Shown piece by piece: positions 21,405-29,713 of a DNA stretch of 64,000 nucleotides (within the stretch, counting starts at the first letter, position 1; the number at the start of each line of letters is the position of its first letter). Source of the DNA: Kingdonia uniflora (Eukaryota > Streptophyta > Magnoliopsida > Ranunculales > Circaeasteraceae); the NCBI GenBank assembly GCA_014058105.1, contig JACGCM010002563.1, positions 1 through 64,000 of the forward strand. The letters are read 5' to 3'. The notes under the pieces are model-generated. The model ran no database searches and had not been told where the DNA came from. It saw nothing but the letters and a program-made list of their open reading frames with translations. Position numbers and translations under genes: made by a program.

Positions 21405-23573
21405 GTCGCAAACAAGAGGCTGATACATCTATTCTCGGATTGTCAAGAGATAATACAAAGAGATTCCCATACATTGCATTAATGGGATTATATGTCTTCA
21501 AGATAGATGTTCTGCAGGACCTTCTTAGGTAATTATCTCGACAAATATTTTTATGCTGCTTAATTCTCACGAAGCATATGCGACAAGTTTGAACTTTCTT
21601 TTCATATTACAAATCTACAGTCATTCTAATATTTATTATGAAGAAAGATCTATTTAAAGTTCTTCACTTCTCCAGGTTGCACTATCCAACGTCTAATGAT
21701 TTTAGATCAGAGATCATTCCGATGGCTGCTGAAGAATTTAACGTACAGGTAATACATTCTGTTCATGGCACCCTTCTTCGCCAAAGACTGACTGATATTA
21801 ACATGTTTGGGTTGCCATTTTGAATAACGGAAGATCAAAAGATGTCATTAATTTATTTATGCAATTGAATCATGGTATTATTCATTTCATGGCAAGCATA
21901 TCTCTTTAATGACTATTGGGAAGATATTGGAACAATAAAATCCTTTTTTGATGCAAATTTAGCTCACTGATCAGGTATTACCCCTTTTAACTTCTCTTTT
22001 TGTGACGATTATCTAGTTCCATCAAGTATCTATGAACTGAAACAGATTTTTGCTCTCTTTGAAGCATCCCAAATTCCACTTTTTTGATCCTCAGAAGCCT
22101 ATATTTACTTCACCTCGGTTCTTATCACCGACCAAAATAGAGAAGTCCCAGGTGTGCTTGTGTGACTATTTTTTTTTCCATTAAGATTGGAATATTTTGT
22201 ATAACAATTTCAACTGTAATGATTTCTTCTGCCTACAGATTTTGAACTCTATAATTTCACATGGATGCTTTTTAAGGGATTGCCATGTCGAACATTTTAT
22301 AGTTGGAGTACGTTCAAGGCTAGAATATGGAGTAGAGATTAACGTGATTTGACTATCTTTATCTTGTGCTGTTCTCAATGTGAAACTGGGCATGCTTATA
22401 TAGATTGTGCATTGTTATTTAATTTTCCTTCCATTGATTGTAGATTGTATGTGCCACTTAGTTAGTTTAAACATCCAAATACATATAGCTTTCAGACAAT
22501 ACAAGTGTAACTGAATAAGTCAAGAGACAAGATGAATGTTACAAATATGTAATTAAAAGGAGATCAACAAAAGTAAAAATGAAGAAAGAAACTAAAAGAG
22601 TTGAGTGGACTGGGGATTCATCACTGGCGTTGGTGGAATATTTGACGATTAGGGAATCTACTCAATAGTGCATATGTAGTTTTTTGCTAGGCAAGAGATC
22701 AGACATGATTCCAACAAACTAAGGGTGTCATAGAAAACAAATGCCAGAACACTCTCCAGAGTATCAAGGGGTACTCAGAATCTTGATCACACGTAAAGAA
22801 GAATAGATATAACTGATATAAGTGAACTAGAAAAAACCCAAAGTCTCCTGTACTGAAGTCTTTCGAGTTCCTTCTCATTCCCCGTCTCTTCCTTTTTTTG
22901 CTCTTCTTTGATACTACTATTCACAATATTTCTGTTGTTGTTGCTAGCTAGTTTAGGTACACCCTCTTTACTTAGCGACAATACCGCATGATTCCACGCC
23001 AAGCTCCAAGGGCTAGCCTATAAAATCAATGGTGTTAGTGTCGTTACCATTCTTATCTTTGCCCCCACTAGTAGAGCTCTTGTGAGCATTAACTTTTCTC
23101 AAAGCTCATCATCCTTCTTGCGATTCACTTAGATTGTAGTAACTTGTTTTCTCTCAGTTCCTCTAACCGAATCTCCATGCTCACTTCCAAAGTACTGAGA
23201 ATAACTGAATTAAGTTGCACCTCTGTAATAGAGAGACATTATACTACAAACTAAATCGAACTTAAATACTTATCTGTAGCATTTGGGATTAATATTAGAC
23301 TTCCCATTTAGTATCAAAAAGTTTCTTCCTTCATGTGCTAATCATTAGTCTAGAGTAATATCATGAAATTCACTGTAGTCCATATACTTTGAAAAGGTAT
23401 TAGGCCTTTGTACCTTGTAGTTATTTAACTAGTTAATGTTATATACATTTTAAATGTGTCCCACAGGATACCATGATGATGGGATCTGATTATTACCAAA
23501 CTGAAGCAGAGATAGCAAGTATTCCCGGGGAGAGAATAGTTCCAATGGGTGTTGGGAGTAAAACTAAAATATC
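21405..23573 (+). pseudogene. ADP-glucose pyrophosphorylase large-subunit gene fragment
   Basis: Six exons of a glucose-1-phosphate adenylyltransferase (starch synthesis, plastid) large subunit with introns kept. They are about 21405-21528 (IALMGLYVFKIDVLQDLLR), 21676-21748 (LHYPTSNDFRSEIIPMAAEE), 21896-21974 ([18 protein letters not shown]), 22065-22151 (HPKFHFFDPQKPIFTSPRF), 22239-22343 ([20 protein letters not shown]) and 23467-23573 ([19 protein letters not shown]). Exon 3 has lost the expected AG acceptor (AAGCATATC) and carries a 2-nt deletion after DANLA that brings in TGA. The N-terminal catalytic region and the last exon are absent. A retrotransposon lies just past the final donor. 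It is a pseudogene fragment; retained introns show it was copied from genomic DNA. Confidence 0.85.
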
Positions 23574-23630
23574 GTAAGTACTTTATTTTTGGTTCATAAT
23601 GAGTGAGTTCAACATTTTGTTTACTAACAC

Positions 23631-26600
23631 AAGAAACTTTCTGGACTGTACCCCGAACTGACATTTATCAGGGTTCAGACTCATCTTATAAGTTCGTAAA
23701 ATCTCAAAGGTTGTTTTCAAATCTGCAAAATGGTCCTCTCTTTTGAGACTTTTACAAAGCATATCATCGATGTAAACTTCTATTGTCTTTCCGAGATGGT
23801 CTTTGAACATGTTCGTCATTAATCTCTGATAAGTTGCTCCTGCGTTCTTCAAACCGAAAGGCATGACCTTATAACAGTATAGGCCGTGCTGTGTGATAAA
23901 AGCAGTCTTATCTTGATCGCCAAGAAAAAGTGGTATCTGATTATAACCTGACGCAGCGTCCATCATAGATAAGAGTTCGTTCCCTGCTGTGGAATTGAGC
24001 AGATTGCTGATTATTGGCAATGGAAAACTGTCCTTTGGTGTATGACGGTTGACGTCTGTGAAATCTACGCAAACTTGGATTTTACCGTTCTTCTTAGGTA
24101 CTGCGACAATGTTAGATATCCAATCGGGATAGACAGCTTTCCTGATGAAACCGACTTCAATCAACTTGTCGATCTCCTTGTTGACTTCTTCGCGTAATCT
24201 TGGCGCTAGAGTTCGCTGCTTTTGTTTTACAGGTTCTGCTTTTTCTTTCAACTCTAGCTTGTGACATGCTATGGCTGGATCGATTCCTGGCATCTTATGA
24301 AAAGTCCATGCGAAGACATCACTATTATGTGTGAAGAACTGAATCATTTTCGAACGTTTATCCGAACTCAGTAAAGTTCTAATATTAGTGCCTCTTTTGC
24401 TGCCATTGATTTCGACATATTCTGCAGGCTCGATGCTTGGCAGCTGAGGTTCTGATGATCCGGCCTGCTGTGATTGCTATGCAGCCGGGGTTGTGACTGG
24501 TACTGTGATGACTGGTACCGCAGTTGCAGTTGTCGCGGCTGGGTCAGCTTCTGTATAAACAGTATTATTGCAGGTACGAGCCAACTTCTGGCTACCCTTG
24601 ATTTCATAAATCCCTCCCTTCCAGTCGAATCTCAGAGTCTGATGATAGGTGGAGGGAATAGCTTTCATCTTGTGCAACCAAGGTCGCCCCATGATGCCCA
24701 AGTAACTTGACTTGGCATTGATAATGTAGAAGACTACATCAAGTGTAATTGGCCCGGCTGTGATAGACAGTGTGATTTTGCCTACCCGTTCTTCCTTAGA
24801 ACCGTTGAATCCGGAGACATTGATTTCACTTGGCTCGACCTTGTGCGCCAAGCCCATCTGGTCGATTATACTCTGGAATAATAGTTCGATACTGCGCCCT
24901 GTATCGATCATCATAGTATGAAGGACTAAGTTCTTCATCTTGAGCATGATGACGAGAACGTCATGATGTGGGAAAGTGACGTGCTGAACGTCACAATCTC
25001 CAAAAGATATTCCGGCTTGTCTGTTGCTGGATTCCGGAAGTAAGCGAGCTTCTTTATCTCCCATTGATAGGTCGTGACATTCTGCTACACGTTGGCGTTT
25101 GACTCTGTTGGACGTGTTGATGATATGGGTCTCAATGAAATATAAATGCTTTTCTTCATTTATCTCACCGATCTGTACAATTGCTCCCTCATTTTTATAA
25201 CTTCCATTTTGGTAACTCTCGACATCGATGATGTATTCGAGCAAACAACCTTTTGAAAATATATCGAGAAGTAGGTACTTAAGTGAGAGTCATCTTTCTG
25301 TGTCATGATGTTGGATCTGATGATGAACGCAATATGGTTTGCCTTCAATTGGTGCGAGATCCCTGGGAGTTCGGAAAAGATCATCTTTCTGAATCAGAAT
25401 GTACAGACTGGCCATAGTTGTGTTCAGCTATGGCATGGGTGGTGGCGACCTCTTCTTTCCTTGGCGAGTTCGGTCGTCACTGGTCTTGAAGCGCTTCTTA
25501 TCTTCCTCTTGACTTTTACTGCTCTCGTGAGTGCGCTCGTCGGGGAAATTTTTGTTGGAGAGGCTGGAGCTCTGAGGCTTTGGCTTTTCCATGGTCAACC
25601 TCTCAAGGTCAATGAATCGGTTGACTTTCTCGAGCATATCCTCAAATGATGGTGGTTTGTTGAGGATGAGATATTCCTTGGCTCGACTTTCCATGAGCAA
25701 TGAGTTGGTAAAGGCCGAAACGACAATCTTTTGGTCAAGATTGTCTATCTTCCGGGCTAGAATCAAAATTTTTCTTGTGAATGCCTCCAGTCGTTCGCCT
25801 TGGGCTTGCTAGAGGCCGAATAAAGAGTAAAGTGTTTCTTCCTTCTCCTTATTGTACGAATAGTTCTTGACGAACAGTTCGCGGAGTTGATCGAACGTCA
25901 GGATGGAACCTTCGTCAAGGGAGTGAAACCATCGTAGAGGCTCGCCTTTCAGACTGGTCGGAAAGAGGCGACAGAGGATGTGGTTTGACATAGAATGCAA
26001 TCCCAGCGAATCTTGGAACTCCTGTACGTGCTCCACAGGATCTCCTCCCTTGTACTTCTAAAATTTTGGTGTATGAAAGCCGGTGGGCACTTCTTTGTCA
26101 AATAAAGTCTGTGCAATTGGGCTCTTCTGGATTTTAGTCTGGCTTTTCTTCCCATCTAAAATCTGAGCGTCAAGAAATTCTTTAATGCTTTTATCCACCT
26201 GTTCTGGGGTGAGATGTAGGCGAGATGTGACTGCTCGTAGTGCGACTCGCACTCCTTGTGGGTCGTGCTCTTCAATTGTTTCGCCTAAACGGTCCATCAC
26301 CAAAACGCGTGGCAGGTGAAGGGTGTCTCCGTGTTGCTCTTCATGTCGTAGGTCACCGACTGATCGGGCTGGTAATTGTGAACGGGGGTCACCTGTATGC
26401 CAAGCTGAAGGGGCCACCGCCCCCTTGCCCTTATTTCCTAATCTATGCAGGACTGAGACTCGCGACCCAACAGGTTGTGGTCTTTGGTCGGATGGCTGTT
26501 GATCTAGAAGAGCTTTTATTACGTTCTGCATGCTTGCGACCTGCTTCTCCAGTTGTAGTCGCTTTTCTTGTTCTTGCTGCATGGCAGTTCGTAAATTCGT

Positions 26601-26645
26601 CACCCCTCCAGCAGCGTCAGGAACGTCGTTTTCTGGGTTCGTCAT
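23631..26645 (-). pseudogene. gag-protease-RT of the Tat-like element
   Basis: Reading on the minus strand from ATG 26645. Gag starts MTNPENDVPD with a coiled-coil-like LEKQVASMQN stretch and the retrotransposon gag domain (FQDSLGLHSMSNHILCRLF, KGEPLRWFHSL, FVKNYS). It is interrupted by two in-frame TAG codons, near 26057 and 25808. The aspartic protease motif is MIDTGRSIELLF (usual DTGSS). The RT follows with DVFAWTFHKMPGIDPAIA, IAVPKKNGKI equivalents and the YIDDM catalytic box. The RT ends at the NPDKCQFGVQSRKFL motif where the element is cut. It encoded capsid, protease and polymerase for retrotransposition and cannot do so now. Confidence 0.85.
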
Positions 26646-26697
26646 TCGTCAATTTTTTTGGAAATCGACTTCTAGAAAAGAGAACGCGGAGTATGAT

Positions 26698-26747
26698 CGT
26701 GGCTTTTAACCACGTGGTCGTGGGTTCGATTCCCACAGACGGCGCCA
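26698..26747 (+). other. 50-nt tRNA-Lys(UUU) 3' segment fused to the retrotransposon PBS
   Basis: The plus strand here is the 3' part of a tRNA-Lys with anticodon TTT. It has an anticodon arm CGTGG-CTTTTAA-CCACG, variable loop TGGTC, T arm GTGGG-TTCGATT-CCCAC, acceptor strand AGACGGC, discriminator G and a terminal CCA. The D arm and 5' acceptor strand are absent, so it is not a tRNA gene. It sits exactly where a minus-strand element's primer-binding site belongs, two bases from the LTR. The usual 18-nt site (TGGCGCCGTCTGTGGGAA on the minus strand) is extended by another 32 nt of tRNA. The related element at 45104 has only the 18 nt. Confidence 0.85.
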
Positions 26748-26749
26748 AA

Positions 26750-27424
26750 TGTAATGACCTATTTTTTGGTAGGTCAAAAACACGCCTTACACCAGTGTTA
26801 GGAATAGATATTATGCAAGTACGAGAGTAAATGACACAATATCTAGCGTGGAAAATCTTTCAACATGTTAAAAACTACGACCTCTAGTGAGAATTTTGAA
26901 AAGGGAGAGTGTTGTATTACGATTGACTAGTTATTACAGAGAGAAAGTGGAGTGATTACAGAAAATGCAAGTGTAATCTTCTTTAAGCATGTCATGCGTA
27001 AGAACTAGCCATCTCCTCCTCTGGGTGCTCTTTCCAGGTAACTATTTATAGGTCTTATAATACGACCGCTGGGTACATTTAATGATGAACGTTATGGTCG
27101 TCTGAACTTGATGAGCTTTGATGAGATTTCCTGTAACGTCCCGATACTTGATATTTGCTGATCTGTAACGGCCTTCTTAATTGCACTTCAGACCGTTTGG
27201 AGAAGATACGATCTCTTGTGGAGTTCGCATGTATGCGAGCTATTTGATAAATAGAAGAGTATCTTCTGCAGTGTGAGTTTAGAAAATGCTTCAAAGTCTC
27301 CGAACTGTAGGCGAGGTCGTTTTCATCAGGACTTTCTGTTCTTAGGTCTTGGATTGTTGTTGATCCGAGCTATATCAGTTCGGACACCGTACTGAGTACG
27401 GGGTTTAGAAATAAGTCCATTACT
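26750..27424 (-). repeat. 5' LTR of the truncated Tat-like element
   Basis: About 675 bp. The minus-strand end is ...TCATTACA, two bases from the primer-binding site. The start is near 27424, where TAATGGACTTATTTCTAA aligns with TAAGGGCTTATTTCTAA of the other copy's LTRs. The exact outer end is uncertain by a few bases because the TG terminus is altered. Confidence 0.75.
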
Positions 27425-28271
27425 ATAATGTAATTAATTCCATAGTTTCTTTTAGCTGTCCATTTTCATCAAAGCTCTAGTAACCAAATGGCCCTTGCTA
27501 AAGGATGGTAGAGCATTTCATTTGAGAGACGCTTTTATCAGGTCCATTCCTGGGAAGAGATGATAGACATTGTGCATTTATATGATTCCTGTTTTGTTCT
27601 TTCTTTTTTGTTTACTTTTTCATAAATGGTATTAAGCTGCTTCTTGGGTGTAAGTAAGTGCCTCTTGATAAGTAAATTCAAGTTGGTTTTTAATAATGTA
27701 ATGGCCACTTCATATGTATGTTTGCAGCTGGTTTTTAGCATGGGCCAACTCAAGTAATTCCAACACTATTAAGTTGCAAAATTCTTTCAGAATATCTCTT
27801 AAACTGTTCTTCTAAGCCAAACACTAATGCTAACTGCTAACTATGGATTCACGTGATTAGAAAACACGATATTATAAAAATAAAAAAACAGCAGGTTTAC
27901 CAGCAAAAATTGAGGGCTATATTCAAGAATATTAGGATATTAGAGAAACACATTAACTCACTCATGCAACTCAAGAGAGAGTCGTGCGTAATCAGATACA
28001 GCTTGAGAATCTGTAGCCTGCAGAAAAACAGCAGTTGCTAATTTAAACAGGAATGATGAACGACCAATGTGTGAGGTTATACCCCAATTTATGAAATACA
28101 AAAAATAGTGAAGTAGCATTTACTTAAGTTGGCTCATGCTAAAAATAATTATATTGGGTTATTGTTCGAACTGGAATTCATATTCGCTTTCGTCAAGCTC
28201 AAAATGGACGATTGTCAACTAACGGTGTTTGATCCAAGGTAAAAATTGTTAAAATCGATGGATCAAAGTTA
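27425..28271. other. Spacer
   Basis: AT-rich sequence with no gene, RNA or element that I can support. I looked for the missing last exon of the AGPase gene here and did not find it. Confidence 0.45.
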
Positions 28272-28313
28272 GTCCCACATCGGGTAGAAAATGTAGATCA
28301 CACAAAGTTATAA
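28272..28313 (+). promoter_or_regulatory. Plant snRNA-type promoter motifs (USE and TATA)
   Basis: GTCCCACATCG (28272-28282) is a perfect match to the plant U-snRNA upstream sequence element RTCCCACATCG. A TATAA follows at 28309-28313, 26 bp later. In plant snRNA genes the spacing separates RNA polymerase III promoters (shorter, as in U6) from polymerase II ones (about one helical turn longer). This spacing is nearer the polymerase III type. No known snRNA follows, so it may be a relic or a repeat that carries the motif. Confidence 0.5.
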
Positions 28314-28331
28314 GGAGATACGGACTATTAA

Positions 28332-28417
28332 ATTGCACCGATGCCTTTTAAGAACAAAACCCCACACCTAGTCCAACCTAATTAGGTGGTGAAGGTGGGG
28401 GACAATATCGGTGCAAT
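28332..28417 (+). ncRNA. Candidate structured RNA downstream of the USE/TATA pair
   Basis: A foldback begins about 20 bp after the TATA motif. ATTGCACCGAT (28332-28342) pairs perfectly with ATCGGTGCAAT (28407-28417). Inside, CCCCAC (28360-28365) pairs with GTGGGG (28395-28400), and CCAACCTAATTAGGTGG forms a terminal palindrome. It does not match U1-U6, U3, 7SL or a tRNA that I know. It could be a small RNA, a hairpin precursor or a MITE-like foldback. Transcription is inferred only from the upstream motifs. Confidence 0.3.
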
Positions 28418-28546
28418 GGAGGCTTGGGCCTAACACGCATCTCTTAGATTTTCTTGAATATTTAACATTAATTGCAATGAAACATTTTAGTTCAAAAAAC
28501 TTCGGTATAGCTGAGATAGTGAGGTGGAGGATTTATGCAGCCGTGA

Positions 28547-28680
28547 AACCGAGCCGAACCGATAATTTTGTTTTTGTTTTTAATAGGGTCGGTTCGGTTT
28601 TCGGTTTGAAAAGTAAGGAACCGGACTACCCCGGTTCGGTTACTAGTTACCCACCCCGGTTAACCGAACCGAACCGGAGG
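28547..28680. repeat. Degenerate CCGAACCGAACC / CGGTTCGGTT repeat
   Basis: A low-complexity tract of AACCGAACCG and CGGTTCGGTT in both orientations. CCGGTTCGGTT and AACCGAACCG arms can fold back on each other. Such tracts are scattered in plant genomes. It separates the foldback from the LRR fragment. Confidence 0.7.
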
Positions 28681-28698
28681 CTTTAACAGGAACAAACA

Positions 28699-29055
28699 AT
28701 GGTTTTTGGAGAAATCCCTGAAAAAATCTTTGAGTTCCCATTAATGGAACAAATCACTCTATCTCGAAATGGGTTCTCCGGATTCGTTCCTGAAACAATG
28801 GGGTTGCTGCAGAAGCTTGAAGTTCTTGATTTGAGTAACAATGGGTTCCAAGGGATTCTCTCGAGTTCACTCGGAAACCTCACTGAGTTGATAAAACTCG
28901 ATGTTGGGTTCAATTGTTTTAATGGGAGATTCCCAGAAGAGTTATCATCGTTGAAGAAACTCGAGTTTTTGGATTTAAGTGACAATGGTTTCTCACCGTT
29001 TGGGACTTGTCGGGGAAATACCATCTTCAATGGGGTATATTTGAGAAATGTTTGA
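28699..29055 (+). pseudogene. Leucine-rich-repeat protein fragment
   Basis: A 118-codon open frame with about four plant-type extracellular LRRs of 24 residues (LxxLxxLxLSxNxFxGxxP pattern): ITLSRNGFSGFVPETMG, LEVLDLSNNGFQGILSSSLG, LIKLDVGFNCFNGRFPEELS and LEFLDLSDNGFS. There is no signal peptide, membrane segment or kinase domain, and the repeat run ends abruptly. It is a piece of an LRR receptor-like protein or of a Piriformospora-indica-insensitive-2-type protein, broken at both ends. Confidence 0.6.
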
Positions 29056-29145
29056 TCTCCATTATGACGTTTCCACCTAACCCTACTACCATTATGACGT
29101 TTCCTTAATATAAATAATCAGAGGTAGAAAAAAGTAGTGCACGGT

Positions 29146-29190
29146 TCTCTCTTCTCTGCAAATTAAGGAAAGAGAGAAGAGAGAAGAACA
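29146..29190 (+). other. Hairpin in the leader of the NTF2-like fragment
   Basis: TTCTCTCTTCTCT and, about 16 bases later, AGAGAAGAGAGAA form a perfect 13-bp inverted repeat just before the ATG at 29197. Confidence 0.6.
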
Positions 29191-29196
29191 TCAACG

Positions 29197-29412
29197 ATGG
29201 ATCCAGACGCATTAGCAGAGGCGTTCATAGAGCACTATTACTCAATCTTCAACTCTAATCGTGCAAACTTAGGGAGCTTATATCAAGAACTATCGATGCT
29301 CACATTCGAAGGTCTAAAGATTCAAGAAGCACAAAGAATAATTTCACTACTGTTGATTGCAAACCATCAGGACCTGTTGGGGGTATGCTCGTCTTTGTTG
29401 GTGGTAGTGTAG
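29197..29412 (+). pseudogene. Nuclear transport factor 2 (NTF2)-like fragment
   Basis: It opens with MDPDALAEAFIEHYYSIFNS and SLYQELSMLTFEG, the N-terminal half of plant NTF2, the small homodimer that imports Ran-GDP into the nucleus. After QRII the family sequence of about 14 residues is missing and the frame is shifted. The proper continuation (TTVDCKPSGPVGGMLVFV) is readable in another frame up to about 29410, where homology ends. Normal length is about 123 residues, so this is a truncated, frameshifted copy without introns in the part preserved. Confidence 0.8.
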
Positions 29413-29540
29413 TGTTTAACATCTGTTAACTCTCTAGCCAATAAGAGAGAGGGTTGGCAAAACCCACCATAGGGGTTTAGGGTGTATTGTTTAACATCTG
29501 TTAACTCTCTAGCCAACAAGAGAGAGGGTTTGCAAACCCG
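29413..29540. repeat. Two direct copies of a 53-bp sequence
   Basis: TGTTTAACATCTGTTAACTC starts at 29413 and again at 29488, each continuing through TCTCTAGCCAA[T/C]AAGAGAGAGGG. The 75-bp offset marks a tandem duplication with a short spacer (AACCCACCATAGGGG). Confidence 0.8.
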
Positions 29541-29640
29541 GACCTGGTCCGATAGTAGTCACTGCTCATGCATATGTAGTTGTTCCTGTTCCAGTCAAAG
29601 TAATTCAAGATAAACCGGAAAATTTATTCGAAATACAAGG

Positions 29641-29646
29641 TTTATT
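29641..29646 (-). terminator. Polyadenylation signal AATAAA of the EDGP-like gene
   Basis: TTTATT on the plus strand reads AATAAA on the minus strand, about 70 nt downstream of the EDGP-like stop codon at 29714. Confidence 0.5.
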
Positions 29647-29713
29647 AGGATAAAGTTAGCAGAAAACGGGAAAAAGAAAGAACACTGCATCTTTAGCGAT
29701 AATCACCCAGAAC

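Larger units (their letters stand above)
23631..27424 (-). mobile_element. Ty3/gypsy Tat-like LTR retrotransposon, 3'-truncated
   Basis: Minus-strand element with 5' LTR (about 26750-27424), primer-binding site, gag, protease and most of reverse transcriptase. It stops abruptly inside RT near 23631, in sequence that continues the AGPase intron, so RNase H, integrase, polypurine tract and 3' LTR are missing. Gag, protease and RT are close relatives of the element at 44417-52324, which shows the full layout. The frame is nearly open, so this copy is younger than that one. Confidence 0.85.

Noticed and set aside
22344..23466. A separate gene in the long AGPase intron
   Set aside because: Only short chance frames are present. 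Exons on either side are consecutive in the AGPase family, so the stretch is an intron.
26698..26747. Possible functional tRNA-Lys gene
   Set aside because: Only positions about 27-76 are present, with a genomically encoded CCA, and the segment sits precisely at a retrotransposon primer-binding site. The D arm and 5' acceptor strand are missing.
25305..26830. Plus-strand open frames opposite the gypsy gag and protease
   Set aside because: They are antisense shadows of well-supported gag-pol motifs on the minus strand.
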